Shown: positions 8,122-16,917 of the stretch, one piece after another
Numbering within the stretch: the first letter of the stretch is position 1
Layout: each line of letters opens with the position of its first letter
Assembly: GCF_003116815.1 (NCBI RefSeq)
Contig: NZ_QDKQ01000026.1
Span: forward strand, 37,480 to 101,479
From: Caulobacter endophyticus
Lineage (GTDB): Bacteria > Pseudomonadota > Alphaproteobacteria > Caulobacterales > Caulobacteraceae
Direction of reading: 5' to 3'
DNA length: 64,000 bases
Notes under the pieces: model-generated
Databases searched by the model: none
What the model saw: the letters and a program-made list of their open reading frames with translations, nothing else
Told to the model about the DNA's origin: nothing
Program-made: the position numbers and the translations under genes

Positions 8122-8257
8122 GGCTTGCCTCCCCCTCCTGTCGAGGTTAGAGGCGACCATGGATCAACTAGTTTGTTTTGTAAACTTGTTGATCACATCG
8201 TCGTTCAAAGAAGGCGCGGAGAGAGCACGCGCCTTCAGGAGATTGAAGATCGCAAAG

Positions 8258-8791
8258 TCAGGCCGCTTGGGGCGTCGCCTTGGCCGCGCGGGCCTCGCGC
8301 AGAAGGCCGATGGCGCGCAGCGCCATCTCCAGGCGCGAGACGCCGAACAGGCCCACGCCCAACACCACGAAGCCGTCGGTCAGCAGCACGGCGCTGATGT
8401 GCCAGGCTTCGGCCTCGGCCTCGAACACCGTCTTCAGGGCGAAGCGCACCACGACGATCCCCAGCAGGAACAGAATCGCCGCCGGCGAGGGTTTGGTGTT
8501 CAGCTCATGGGTGTCGGGGTCGATGGCGATCGGGATCAGGCGGCCGCGCCACCAGCCGATGGTCCCTCCCACGGCGAAGATTCCCGCCAGCCACAGCCAG
8601 TCGGTCCCATGCGGCGTGAACTGCATGAGCAGGAACACCGTCGCGGCGACCATGATCGCCGGCAGGATCCACATGAACTCCAGCTTCAGGCGGCGCTCCT
8701 TGCTCATCGAGCGGAACCGCAAGGCGAAGACGATCGCTACGACCACCGCCGTGACGCCATAGCCGATGAGTTTCTGATTGCCGTGATCCAC
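8258..8791 (-). CDS. DUF1453/CcdC-like integral membrane protein
   Basis: A 177-residue protein with about five transmembrane helices (VVVAIVFALRFR, WILPAIMVAATVFLL, LAGIFAVGGTIGWWRGRLI, AILFLLGIVVVRFALK, VVLGVGLFGVSRLEM). The GRLIPIAIDPDTHELNTKPSP loop is of the kind seen in CcdC/DUF1453 proteins. Start taken as GTG 8791, which has GGGGGAAAG upstream; a TTG at 8872 would overlap the GNAT gene stop. Function unknown. It may be the last gene of the tlpA-GNAT operon. Confidence 0.65.
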   Translation of the reverse strand: MDHGNQKLIGYGVTAVVVAIVFALRFRSMSKERRLKLEFMWILPAIMVAATVFLLMQFTPHGTDWLWLAGIFAVGGTIGWWRGRLIPIAIDPDTHELNTKPSPAAILFLLGIVVVRFALKTVFEAEAEAWHISAVLLTDGFVVLGVGLFGVSRLEMALRAIGLLREARAAKATPQAA

Positions 8792-8868
8792 GACGCTTTC
8801 CCCCCGAAAACGCACGGCAACACTCGCCGCGCCCCCGGTGGCGATGGCGCCCGAAAAGCCGTTCGGCG

Positions 8869-9609
8869 TCAATCGCGGGCCGGCTTGCTCCAGTAGCGAT
8901 AGCGGTAGGCCGTCGAAAAGCCGCGCGCGCCATAGAGGGCGATGGCCGGCGTATTGGCTTCCTCGACCTGAAGATAGGCCGTGCGTGCGCCAAGCCCGGC
9001 CGCTTCGGCCAGCAGGGCGTCCAGCACGCGGCGGGCCAGACCGCGACGGCGGAAGTCGGGATCAGTGCGCATGCCAAAGATCCCTACCGCCTCGCCATCG
9101 ACCGCGCAGGCGCCCAGGGCGGCGGTGCGGCCCTCCAGCGTCAGGCGGGCGAACCGGGCAGGCGCCGGGATGCGCCCCAACGCCTCCAGCCGCTCGGCCG
9201 CATCGGCCGCATTGCCCTTGGCCGAGGCGATCAGCAGGGCCTCGAAGGCGGGATCGGGCCTGGCCGAAAGCTCGACCTGCGGATCGGCGACGCCTACGGC
9301 CGGTCCGGTCATCAGCAGGGTCTCGCCGTGCAGGGCGTAGCCTCGGCGCGCCAGACGGTCGGACAGGTCGGCCGGCGCCGTCGCCCCGTCGGTCAGCTTG
9401 AAGCGCACCGGCAGGCCGCGCTCGCCATAGAAGGCCTCGACCGCGTCGATGGCGGCCTCCGGATCGCGATCGGCCTCACCCAGCGGCCAGCAGGCGTTGA
9501 TCCGCAGCGAGAAGCCGTCGGCGGCGTTCAGCCGCCAGCCGCCCAGGCGCTCGCGCTCACGGGCGGGCCAGGCGGCGTCGGCGATGGGCTCGAGATCGGA
9601 GGGACTCAT
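8869..9609 (-). CDS. GNAT family N-acetyltransferase
   Basis: A 246-residue protein with a C-terminal GNAT fold. The acetyl-CoA loop is GMRTDPDFRRRGLARRVLDALL (about residues 173-195), and the last strand-helix unit carries VEEANTPAIALYGARGF. The N-terminal half is a diverged second lobe. Substrate unknown. Its ATG overlaps the tlpA stop by 4 bp, so the two are co-translated. Confidence 0.85.
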   Translation of the reverse strand: MSPSDLEPIADAAWPARERERLGGWRLNAADGFSLRINACWPLGEADRDPEAAIDAVEAFYGERGLPVRFKLTDGATAPADLSDRLARRGYALHGETLLMTGPAVGVADPQVELSARPDPAFEALLIASAKGNAADAAERLEALGRIPAPARFARLTLEGRTAALGACAVDGEAVGIFGMRTDPDFRRRGLARRVLDALLAEAAGLGARTAYLQVEEANTPAIALYGARGFSTAYRYRYWSKPARD

Positions 9610-10226
9610 TTCTCGGCCAGCAGGGCTTCGACCAGGCCGCGGGCCTCGGGGCTGGACCAGTCGGCCTCGCCGGAGATGCGGGCCCGCTCGCGGCCCTGCT
9701 TGTCGTAGATCACCGTGGTCGGATAGCCGGCGGCGCGCGGCTCCAGGTCAAACGACATCTTGTAGGACTTGTCGCGGAACGAGACGAGCGGCCGATTGGC
9801 GGCCATCTCGGCCTGGATCAGGTTGACGTCGCTGTCGCGGTCGACGCTGATCGGCAGCACCTTCACCGGCTGGGTCGCATAGGCGGCGGCCAGCTTGGCC
9901 AGGGTGGGCATCTCCTTCTTGCAGGGCGCGCACCAGGTGGCCCACAGGTTCATGACCACGACCTGGCCCTTGAAGTCGGCCAGGGTGTGGGGCTGGTTGT
10001 CCATGTCGGTGAAGACGGTGGCCGGCGCGGCGCGCGGCTGGGCCGGCACGTCCAGCTTGGCTAAAGACCCCTTCTTGAATTCCTTGAGGTCGGCGAGCTC
10101 TGCGGGTTTGAACGAAGCCTGGGCGATGACGTATAGGACCGCGACGACGCCGACGAGCATGACGGCGCCGATCGCCCACTTCAGACCGTCGCGCTTGCGC
10201 GGCCCACCCGACTGGACTTCGCTCAT
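9606..10226 (-). CDS. tlpA: TlpA family thiol:disulfide oxidoreductase
   Basis: A membrane-anchored periplasmic thioredoxin of 206 residues. One N-terminal transmembrane helix (residues 16-37) is followed by a thioredoxin domain with active site [11 protein letters not shown] near residue 95 and the cis-Pro region [11 protein letters not shown]. Such proteins reduce periplasmic disulfides, often in cytochrome c or oxidase maturation. Its start codon abuts that of argH back to back (CATATG at 10224-10229), so its promoter must lie inside argH or the gene is leaderless. Confidence 0.9.
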   Translation of the reverse strand: MSEVQSGGPRKRDGLKWAIGAVMLVGVVAVLYVIAQASFKPAELADLKEFKKGSLAKLDVPAQPRAAPATVFTDMDNQPHTLADFKGQVVVMNLWATWCAPCKKEMPTLAKLAAAYATQPVKVLPISVDRDSDVNLIQAEMAANRPLVSFRDKSYKMSFDLEPRAAGYPTTVIYDKQGRERARISGEADWSSPEARGLVEALLAEK

Positions 10227-11645
10227 ATGACCGACAACGCCTCCAAATCGCCCGCCGCGAACGGCCAGGGCCAAGCCATGTGGGGCGGCAGGTTCTCGGC
10301 CAAGCCGGCCGAACTGATGCAGGCGATCAACGTCTCCATCGGCTTCGACAAGCGCCTGTGGGCGCAAGACCTGGCGGGCAGCCGCGCCCACGCGCGGATG
10401 TTGATCAGCCAGGGCGTCATTGCAAGCAGCGACGGCGAGGAAATCCTCGAAGGCCTGGCCAGGATCGAGGACGAGCTGGCCACCGGGAGCTTCCCGTTCC
10501 GCGACGAGTACGAAGACATCCACATGAACATCGAGGCGCGGCTGCGCGAGCTGATCGGCCCGACGGCCGGCCGGCTGCACACCGCCCGCTCGCGCAACGA
10601 CCAGGTGGCCGTCGACTTCCGCCTGTGGGTGCGCGACGCCGCCGACCGCTCGGCGGCCCAACTGGCGGAGCTTCAGAAAGCCCTCCTGGCCCAGGCCGAG
10701 ACCTATGCCGACGCTCTGATGCCGGGCTTCACCCACCTGCAGCCGGCCCAGCCGGTGACCTTCGGCCACCACCTGATGGCCTATGTCGAGATGTTCGGTC
10801 GCGACGCTTCGCGGTTCCGCGACGCCCGCGCCCGCATGAACGAATGCCCGCTGGGGGCTGCGGCCCTGGCTGGTTCGCCCTTCCCGATCGACCGTCACCA
10901 GACGGCCGCCTCGCTGGGCTTCGACCGTCCGACCGCCAACTCGCTGGACAGCGTCTCGTCCCGCGACTTCGCCCTGGAAGCCCTGTCGGCCGCCTCGATC
11001 ACCGCTACGCACCTGTCGCGCCTGGCGGAAGAGATCGTGCTGTGGACGACGCCGATGTTCGGCTTCATCAAGCTGACCGACGCCTTCACGACCGGCAGCT
11101 CGATCATGCCGCAGAAGAAGAACCCCGACGCGGCCGAGCTGATCCGCGCCAAGGTCGGCCGCATCCTCGGCTCGCTGACCACCCTGACCGTGGTCATGAA
11201 GGGCCTGCCGCTGGCCTATTCGAAGGACATGCAGGAAGACAAGGTCCCGACCTTCGAGGCTTTCGACGCCCTGGAGCTGAGCCTGCTGGCCATGGCCGGC
11301 ATGATCGCCGACCTGACGCCCAACACCGAGAAGATGGCCCAGGCCGCCGGCGCGGGCTTCTCGACCGCCACCGATCTGGCCGACTGGCTGGTGCGCGAGC
11401 TGAACATGCCTTTCCGCGACGCCCACCACGTGACAGGCTCGGCCGTGAAGGCTGCCGAGACCAAGGGCGTCGATCTGGCCGAACTGAGCCTGGCCGAGTT
11501 CCAGGCCATCGATCCGCGGATCACCGACGGGGTCTACGCCGTCCTCACCCCGGCCGCCTCGGCGGCCAGCCGCATGAGCTACGGCGGGACCGCCCCCGCC
11601 CAGGTGCGCGCCCAGATCGCGCGTTGGAAGGAAACTCTGGCATGA
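10227..11645 (+). CDS. argH: Argininosuccinate lyase
   Basis: A 472-residue enzyme that splits argininosuccinate into arginine and fumarate, the last step of arginine synthesis. The fumarase/aspartase superfamily signature [12 protein letters not shown] is near residue 290, and [16 protein letters not shown] and [16 protein letters not shown] are present. There are no bases between its ATG and the divergent tlpA ATG. A second ATG at 10278 (MWGGRFS) begins the conserved part and could be the true start. The ATGA overlap with lptM continues the operon. Confidence 0.96.
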   Translation: MTDNASKSPAANGQGQAMWGGRFSAKPAELMQAINVSIGFDKRLWAQDLAGSRAHARMLISQGVIASSDGEEILEGLARIEDELATGSFPFRDEYEDIHMNIEARLRELIGPTAGRLHTARSRNDQVAVDFRLWVRDAADRSAAQLAELQKALLAQAETYADALMPGFTHLQPAQPVTFGHHLMAYVEMFGRDASRFRDARARMNECPLGAAALAGSPFPIDRHQTAASLGFDRPTANSLDSVSSRDFALEALSAASITATHLSRLAEEIVLWTTPMFGFIKLTDAFTTGSSIMPQKKNPDAAELIRAKVGRILGSLTTLTVVMKGLPLAYSKDMQEDKVPTFEAFDALELSLLAMAGMIADLTPNTEKMAQAAGAGFSTATDLADWLVRELNMPFRDAHHVTGSAVKAAETKGVDLAELSLAEFQAIDPRITDGVYAVLTPAASAASRMSYGGTAPAQVRAQIARWKETLA

Positions 11646-11956
11646 TCCGCCCCGCCACGCTGCTCGCCATCGCCGCCCTGGGCCTGACCGGCGCCGCCCT
11701 CTCCGCCTGCGGCAAGCAGGCCGAGCTGGAGCGCCCGGCCCCGCTGTGGGGCCCTGAAAAGAAGGCCGCCGAAGCCTCCAAGCGTCGCGAGGCCTCGGCC
11801 CAGGCCAACAAGCCCGCCCGCCCCAACGGCGTGCAGGAGAACGTCGACCCGGCGTCGAGCAACCGCACGACCCGCGCCGCCCCGCTGCGCGGCGCGCCGT
11901 CCGACCCGTTCGGCGGCCCGTCCGCCGCCGGCTTCCCGTCCTCGACGCCGAACTGA
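11642..11956 (+). CDS. lptM: LptM/YifL-like small lipoprotein
   Basis: A 104-residue protein with a lipoprotein signal peptide and lipobox LSAC (Cys23), then a Pro/Ala-rich disordered tail with [13 protein letters not shown] at the end. LptM assists assembly of the LptDE lipopolysaccharide translocon and in many proteobacteria is encoded just upstream of lysA, as here. It overlaps the argH stop by 4 bp. The tail is longer than in E. coli LptM, so the functional match rests on the lipobox and gene order. Confidence 0.65.
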   Translation: MIRPATLLAIAALGLTGAALSACGKQAELERPAPLWGPEKKAAEASKRREASAQANKPARPNGVQENVDPASSNRTTRAAPLRGAPSDPFGGPSAAGFPSSTPN

Positions 11957-11964
11957 AAATCCCT

Positions 11965-12073
11965 GCGTCCTTCGAGGCCCGCTAACGCGGGCGCCTCAGG
12001 ATGAGGAGGGTCTGTGCTGAGTTCCTCATCCTGAGGTGCAAGGCGCAGCCGAGCCTCGAAGGACGCACGACCG
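11965..12073. repeat. Palindromic intergenic repeat (TGCGTCCTTCGAGG type)
   Basis: An inverted repeat between lptM and lysA. The outer arms TGCGTCCTTCGAGG and CCTCGAAGGACGCA and the inner arms around CCTCAGGATGAGGA and TCCTCATCCTGAGG pair to give a long hairpin. It belongs to the same broad family as 13376-13409 and 55769-55851, all built on GTCCTTCGA and CTCAGGATGAG. Confidence 0.7.
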
Positions 12074-12091
12074 ACACCGAAAGCCCCTTCA

Positions 12092-13357
12092 GTGAACCAC
12101 TTCGAATACGGCCCCGAGGGCCTGGCCTGCGAAGGCGTCCCCCTGGCCAGGATCGCGGCCGAGGTCGGCACGCCCGTCTACGTCTATTCCCGCGCCACGC
12201 TGGAGCGGCACTTCACCGTGTTCCGCGACGCCCTGGTCAATGCCGGCGTCGTCGATCCGCTGGTGGCCTATGCGGTGAAGGCCAATTCTAACGTGGCGGT
12301 TCTGAAGGTGTTGGGCGACCTGGGCGCCGGCGCCGACACGGTGTCGGAAGGCGAGGTCCGTCGCGCCCTGGCCGCCGGCATCCCCGGCGAGCGCATCGTG
12401 TTCTCGGGCGTGGGCAAGAAGCGCGAAGAGATCGCCTTCGCCCTGAAGGCCGGCGTCGCCGAGATCAACGTCGAGTCCGAACCGGAGATGGAGCTGATCG
12501 CCAGCGTCGCCGCCGAGCTGGGCGTGCGGGCCAAGATCGCCTTCCGGGTCAATCCCGACGTCGCGGCCGGCGGCCACGCCAAGATCGCCACCGGCAAGTC
12601 GGAGAACAAGTTCGGCGTCTCGTTCGCCGAGGCCGCGCGTCTCTACGCCAACGCCAGCAACAACGCCGCCCTTGAGCCCATCGGCGTGGCCTGCCACATC
12701 GGCAGCCAGATCACCGACCTGGAGCCCATGCGCGCCGCGTTCATGAAGATGCGGGGCCTGGTCGAGCAGCTCCTGGGCGAGGGCCTGTCGCTCGAACGTC
12801 TGGACCTGGGCGGCGGCCTGGGCGTGCCCTATTTCAACCACCCCGAACCGCCTCCGCCGGCCGAGTTCGCCGCCATGGTGGCGCAGGTGACCAAGGGCCT
12901 GCCGGTGAAGCTGGCCTTCGAGCCGGGCCGCGTGATCGCCGCCAACGCCGGGGTGATGGTCTCGGAAGTCATCCACGTCCACGAGCGTCCGGAAGGCCGC
13001 AAGTTCCTGGTCATCGACGCGGCCATGAACGACCTTGTGCGTCCGGCCATGTACGACGCCTTCCACGACATCCGGCCGGTGCTCCCCAAGTCGGGCGAGG
13101 CCGTCTACGACGTGGTCGGCCCGGTCTGCGAGACCGGCGACACCTTCACCCGCGACCGCGCCCTGCCGCCGTTCGGCCCTGGCGACCTGGTGGCCTTCAT
13201 GTCGGCCGGCGCCTACGGCTCGGCCATGGCCAGCGAGTACAACACCCGCCCGCTGGTCCCCGAAGTGCTGGTCGACGGCGACCGCTACGCCGTGATCCGC
13301 AAGCGTCCGACCTACGATGAGATGCTGGCCCGGGACCTGGTTCCGGATTGGGTGTGA
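12092..13357 (+). CDS. lysA: Diaminopimelate decarboxylase
   Basis: A 421-residue PLP enzyme that makes lysine from meso-diaminopimelate. It shows the PLP lysine in AYAVKANSN (K63), CHIGSQITD, the glycine loop LDLGGGLGVPY, EPGR, and the second active site CETGDTF from the partner subunit, then GAYGSAMASEYN. The start is GTG at 12092. It follows argH-lptM after a palindromic repeat. Confidence 0.96.
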   Translation: MNHFEYGPEGLACEGVPLARIAAEVGTPVYVYSRATLERHFTVFRDALVNAGVVDPLVAYAVKANSNVAVLKVLGDLGAGADTVSEGEVRRALAAGIPGERIVFSGVGKKREEIAFALKAGVAEINVESEPEMELIASVAAELGVRAKIAFRVNPDVAAGGHAKIATGKSENKFGVSFAEAARLYANASNNAALEPIGVACHIGSQITDLEPMRAAFMKMRGLVEQLLGEGLSLERLDLGGGLGVPYFNHPEPPPPAEFAAMVAQVTKGLPVKLAFEPGRVIAANAGVMVSEVIHVHERPEGRKFLVIDAAMNDLVRPAMYDAFHDIRPVLPKSGEAVYDVVGPVCETGDTFTRDRALPPFGPGDLVAFMSAGAYGSAMASEYNTRPLVPEVLVDGDRYAVIRKRPTYDEMLARDLVPDWV

Positions 13358-13375
13358 ATCCAGTGCGTGGTCCTG

Positions 13376-13409
13376 GTCCTTCGACTAAATCCTGAGCTCG
13401 TCGAAGGAC
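13376..13409. repeat. Short inverted repeat after lysA
   Basis: GTCCTTCGAC and GTCGAAGGAC form 10-bp arms around a 14-base centre containing ATCCTGAGC. It is a reduced version of the long palindrome at 55769-55851 and may act as a transcription terminator hairpin for lysA. Confidence 0.6.
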
Positions 13410-13513
13410 GAGGTTTCGCCGCTCCGGCGGTAAATTATTGCGCCGCGCCTGAAGCACGCCTCACCGCCCGCAAAGTCTCGCCCCCAAGCGCCCTTTGGGC
13501 TAGAAGCCACGCC

Positions 13514-14641
13514 ATGTCGCACAACACCTTCGGTCACCTGTTCCGCGTCACCACCTGGGGCGAAAGCCACGGGCCCGCCCTCGGCTGCGTCGTCGACGGC
13601 GTGCCTCCGGGCATCCTGCTGACGGCCGAGATGATCCAGGGCTTTCTCGACAAGCGCCGCCCGGGCAACGGCAAGTTCGTCACCCAGCGCCAGGAGCCCG
13701 ACGCCGTGCGCATCCTGTCGGGCGTGTTCGAGGACGAGCGCACCGGCGGCCAGCGCACGACGGGCACGCCGATCAGCCTGATGATCGAGAACACCGACCA
13801 GCGCTCGAAGGACTATGGCGAGATCGCCCAGGCCTTCCGCCCCGGTCATGCCGACTACCCCTACTTCGCCAAGTACGGAATCCGTGACTATCGCGGGGGC
13901 GGCCGCAGCTCGGCCCGCGAGACCGCCGCACGCGTCGCAGCCGGCGCCGTGGCGCGGCTGGTGATCCCGGGCGTCACCGTGCGCGCGGCCCTGGTGCAGA
14001 TCGGCCCCCACAAGATCGACCGCGCCAACTGGGACTGGGCGCAGACGCAAGAGAACCCCTACTGGTCGCCGGACGCCGCGATCATCCCGGTGTGGGAAGA
14101 GCATCTTGAGACGATCCGCAAGGCCGGCTCCTCGACCGGCGCCGTGGTGGAAGTCGAAGCAACCGGCGTGCCGGCCGGCTGGGGCGCGCCGCTGTACGGC
14201 AAGCTCGACGCCGAACTGGCCGCGGGCCTCATGTCGATCAACGCCGCCAAGGGTGTGGAGATCGGCGAAGGCTTCGACAGCGCCGCCCTGACCGGCGAGG
14301 ACAACGCCGACATGATGCGCCTTGGCCCCAATGGCGAACCGGAGTTCCTGTCCAACCACGCCGGCGGCGTGCTTGGCGGCCTGTCGACCGGCCAGCCCGT
14401 CGTGGCTCGCGTGGCCTTCAAGCCGACCTCCTCGATCCTGATCCCGCGCCAGACCCTCAACGAGGCCGGCGAGGAGATCGACCTGCGCACCAAGGGTCGC
14501 CACGATCCCTGCGTGGGCATCCGCGGCGTGCCGGTGGTGGAAGCCATGACCGCCTGCGTCCTGGCTGACGCCTTCCTGCGCCATCGCGCCCAGACCGGCG
14601 GCGGAGCCTTCCTGCCGGGCGGCGGCGGGGAACGCGCTTAA
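13514..14641 (+). CDS. aroC: Chorismate synthase
   Basis: A 375-residue FMN-dependent enzyme that converts EPSP to chorismate, the last common step to aromatic amino acids. All three family signatures are present: [14 protein letters not shown] near residue 15, [18 protein letters not shown] near 130, and the C-terminal [21 protein letters not shown]. The start [20 protein letters not shown] fits the family; residues encoded upstream are not conserved. Confidence 0.97.
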   Translation: MSHNTFGHLFRVTTWGESHGPALGCVVDGVPPGILLTAEMIQGFLDKRRPGNGKFVTQRQEPDAVRILSGVFEDERTGGQRTTGTPISLMIENTDQRSKDYGEIAQAFRPGHADYPYFAKYGIRDYRGGGRSSARETAARVAAGAVARLVIPGVTVRAALVQIGPHKIDRANWDWAQTQENPYWSPDAAIIPVWEEHLETIRKAGSSTGAVVEVEATGVPAGWGAPLYGKLDAELAAGLMSINAAKGVEIGEGFDSAALTGEDNADMMRLGPNGEPEFLSNHAGGVLGGLSTGQPVVARVAFKPTSSILIPRQTLNEAGEEIDLRTKGRHDPCVGIRGVPVVEAMTACVLADAFLRHRAQTGGGAFLPGGGGERA

Positions 14642-14671
14642 GGCTCTCTCCCTTTAGGGGAAGGATCTGGC

Positions 14672-14884
14672 CTACCCGCCCCGCCGCTCGCGCCAGTCTT
14701 CCGGCCGCGTGATCAACGACGGCCGGAGGAAGGGCGACTGGACGCGGTCGTAGTCGGCGACGTCAACGCCGCCGCAGATCATGGCCAGGAGTTCCGAGCC
14801 GGTGAGGTCGGGCACCGGATCGCCATGCACCGCTCGCCACAGCGCTCGGGCTTCCTCTTTGATCATGTCTTCACGGCGGGGCAT
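14672..14884 (-). CDS. Hypothetical protein, 70 residues
   Basis: A small acidic/basic mixed protein beginning MPRREDMIKEEARALWRAVH, with DLTGSELLAMICGG in the middle. No membrane span or signal peptide. The ATG start is clear and the reading frame has codon use like its neighbours. I do not recognise a family. It converges on aroC 30 bp from its stop. Confidence 0.6.
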   Translation of the reverse strand: MPRREDMIKEEARALWRAVHGDPVPDLTGSELLAMICGGVDVADYDRVQSPFLRPSLITRPEDWRERRGG

Positions 14885-14966
14885 CGGTCAGGCCTCGATC
14901 ATTCGACAGCTGAACCATCGAACTTTCGAACTCGTTCCTGATTTTTTTGTTTACGAATATTAATGC

Positions 14967-15014
14967 ACGTCGGCCGACGTATTTCCGCCACAAGAACTGT
15001 CGGCCCACCGACAG
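14967..15014. promoter_or_regulatory. Two adjacent palindromes in an AT-rich promoter region
   Basis: ACGTCGGCCGACGT (14967-14980) is a perfect 14-bp palindrome. It is followed by CTGTCGG-CCCA-CCGACAG (14997-15014), a 7-bp inverted repeat. They lie just after an AT-rich tract in a divergent intergenic region, between the 70-residue protein and the lipoprotein-like gene at 15089. Both contain TCGG/CCGA cores, so they may be two sites for one regulator. Confidence 0.35.
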
Positions 15015-15088
15015 CGTCTTCTGGTCGCGGAGATCGTAAACCTTTGATCGGCTACAACCCGCGAACCTTCGTTCCGCGAGTTTCCTTC

Positions 15089-15322
15089 ATGCGCGCTTCC
15101 CGCCTGCTTATCGTTCCGGCCCTGCTGGCCGTCGCCGTCGGCGCCCAGGGGTGCCTCGCCGGCGCCGTGGCCGGCGCGGCCGTCGACACCGCCGGGGCCG
15201 TTGTCGGCACGACCGGCAAGGTCGTGGTCGCCGGCGGCAAGGCCGTGATCCCTGGCGAGAGCCGCAAGGACCGCGAAAAGCGCGAGTTCCGCGAGTGGAA
15301 AAAGGCCCAGCGGGGCCGCTGA
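15089..15322 (+). CDS. Small exported lipoprotein-like protein
   Basis: A 77-residue protein with a hydrophobic signal (residues 5-18), a cysteine after GAQG (C22, an imperfect lipobox), then Ala/Gly/Val-rich repeats of the AGAVVGTTGKVVVAGGKAV type and a strongly charged C-terminus (KDREKREFREWKKAQRGR). Glycine-rich hydrophobic plus basic-tail lipoproteins of this type are common in Caulobacterales. Function unknown. Confidence 0.65.
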   Translation: MRASRLLIVPALLAVAVGAQGCLAGAVAGAAVDTAGAVVGTTGKVVVAGGKAVIPGESRKDREKREFREWKKAQRGR

Positions 15323-15326
15323 TCCC

Positions 15327-15722
15327 CTACTCCGCCGCCTGCGGAACCTGGTCGCCCACGGCCACGCCCTGCAGATAGAGCGACAGCGGCCGAATCTCGT
15401 AGGCGCCGGTCGGATTGGCCTCGCCAAGGGCGCGCGCCACGTCGAGGGCCTCGCCCATCGAGGCGCAGTCGATGATGTAGAAGCCCAGCATGGCCTCCTT
15501 GGTCTCGGCGTAGGGCCCGTCCATCACCACCGGCGGCTCCTGGCCCTTGACCAGGGTCTTGGCCGAGCCGGTGAAGCCCAGGCGACCGGCCGGCCCCAGC
15601 TTGCCCTCGGCATAGAGCCGGTCGTGGACCACCGAGAGGTTGGCCATCACCGCATCGTCCTGCGCCTTGGTCCAGCCGGCGACGAGGTCCTGGTCGTTGT
15701 AGCAGAGAATGGCGTAGAGCAC
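15327..15722 (-). CDS. YCII-related (YciI/DGPF) family protein
   Basis: A 131-residue ferredoxin-like-fold protein. The family motif DGPYAETKEAMLGFYIID is near residues 67-84. DGPF/YCII proteins often sit beside ECF sigma factors, but none is here. Function unknown; a role in small-molecule turnover is suggested for some relatives. The start is GTG 15722 (MLYAILCYND). It converges on the lipoprotein-like gene 5 bp away. Confidence 0.8.
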   Translation of the reverse strand: MLYAILCYNDQDLVAGWTKAQDDAVMANLSVVHDRLYAEGKLGPAGRLGFTGSAKTLVKGQEPPVVMDGPYAETKEAMLGFYIIDCASMGEALDVARALGEANPTGAYEIRPLSLYLQGVAVGDQVPQAAE

Positions 15723-15789
15723 GGCGGGACCTCCCGGGTCATTGGGTGACGCAGGGGTATCGCGACCATCGTTCTCTGAAAAGAGGCCT

Positions 15790-16281
15790 TCAGGCCTCGG
15801 GCGGCGGCTCTGCGTCCGTTTCCGACGCAGGCTCCTCGATCGCAGGCTCCCCCACCGCCCCGGGCGCCGCCGGACGCGGACGACCCAGGCGGACGATCTT
15901 CTCCTCGGCGGTGCGCACCATGCGGGTCTGGTCGTTGAACTGCAGCAGCTGGGCGCAGACCGGAAAGAAACCGCCGGGCATGCGCGTGTCGATGCCCTCG
16001 GCCAGCGTCATCAGATAGACGCCGGCGGCCTGCAGCTTGCCCATGACCTGCAGCAGGTCGACGATATGGGCGGCGAAGGCGTGCAGGCTGGGCACGACCA
16101 GCAGGTCGCCCGGCGCGGCCGAGGCAATGGCCGCCTCCAGGCCCGGCTTGTGAACGGCCAGGGCGTAGCAGGCGTCATGGTGCAGCGCCTGGCAGCCGAC
16201 GTCCGTCAGCTTGTCCGCCAGGGGTCCGTCGAAGGTCGCGCCCCGAACGGGCGGGACCCGGAAGTAGCCGATCATGCGCAT
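15790..16281 (-). CDS. Resolvase-fold protein without a catalytic serine
   Basis: A 163-residue protein that resembles the N-terminal domain of serine recombinases. It has GYFRVPP in place of GYARVST, a conserved Cys/Gln region, GDLLVVPSLHAFAAHIVDLL matching the GD-LVV-LDRL-RS region, and AAGVYLMTLAEGIDTRMPGG matching the following strand. The nucleophilic Ser is replaced by Pro and there is no HTH domain; the C-terminus is Pro/Glu-rich. It is probably not a recombinase. It stands alone, with no transposon ends seen. Confidence 0.6.
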   Translation of the reverse strand: MRMIGYFRVPPVRGATFDGPLADKLTDVGCQALHHDACYALAVHKPGLEAAIASAAPGDLLVVPSLHAFAAHIVDLLQVMGKLQAAGVYLMTLAEGIDTRMPGGFFPVCAQLLQFNDQTRMVRTAEEKIVRLGRPRPAAPGAVGEPAIEEPASETDAEPPPEA

Positions 16282-16349
16282 GGCGCGTGTGTGGCGAACT
16301 CCGCGCCGCCGCGAAAGAGGCGGCGGCGTCAAAGTCGGGGATAAACGAC

Positions 16350-16470
16350 CCTCTCCCTCTGGGTGATGCGGCCGAAGGCGGGTGGGAGGAACGCTTTCAG
16401 CTACCCAGGAAGCGACTGATTTTGCCCCCACCGATCGCTTCGCGATCACCTCCCCACAGGGCGAGGTTCC
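16350..16470. repeat. Palindromic intergenic repeat downstream of queD
   Basis: Two inverted blocks: CCCTCTCCCTCTGGG with GAAGGCGGGTGGGAGG on the left, and CCCCACCGATCGCTTCGCG with CCTCCCCACAGGGCGAGG on the right. It is related in composition to the elements at 1916-2046 and 49888-49948. No gene is seen in it. Confidence 0.5.
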
Positions 16471-16477
16471 TTAATAT

Positions 16478-16846
16478 CTAAAGCGTCAGCGCGCAGCTCT
16501 CGCCGATGGTCGGGCGCGACAGCACCACGCGCGACAGCCCCGGGAACTGAGGCTTCAGGCGCTCGGCGAAATAGAGGCAGATCCGCTCCAGGGTCGGGCT
16601 TTCCAGACCCGGGCGGTCGTTGAGCAGGCCATGGTCGAGCTCGGTGGCCACCGCCTTCAGGGCGACGTCCAGGCTTTCCAGGTCCGCAACCCATCCAGCA
16701 GGCTGCATGACGCCCTTCACGCTGGCCTCGACGCGGAACGAGTGGCCGTGCAGGCGGCGATAGCGGTGATCGCCGGGGCCTTGCTCAATGTAGTGGGCCG
16801 CATCGAAATGCGCGGCCTTCGTGATCTCGAAGACGGGTTCGGACAT
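16478..16846 (-). CDS. queD: 6-carboxy-5,6,7,8-tetrahydropterin synthase
   Basis: A 122-residue tunnelling-fold enzyme that converts dihydroneopterin triphosphate to carboxytetrahydropterin in queuosine synthesis. Zinc-ligand histidines are in FDAAHY (near 18) and LHGHSF (near 33), and the C-terminal Glu region is PTIGESCA. The cysteine usually found just before LHGH is absent (HRYRRLHGH). Gene order next to queE and queC still supports QueD. Confidence 0.85.
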   Translation of the reverse strand: MSEPVFEITKAAHFDAAHYIEQGPGDHRYRRLHGHSFRVEASVKGVMQPAGWVADLESLDVALKAVATELDHGLLNDRPGLESPTLERICLYFAERLKPQFPGLSRVVLSRPTIGESCALTL

Positions 16847-16917
16847 GGACTTCTTTTATGACTAGGCCTGGGAGGCTCTAGCGCGCGGTCCTGTCACCAA
16901 ACCGAGCGCCCTATCCA

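Noticed and set aside
15790..16281. Active serine recombinase of a transposon
   Set aside because: Catalytic Ser is Pro, the HTH domain is absent and no terminal inverted repeats were seen.
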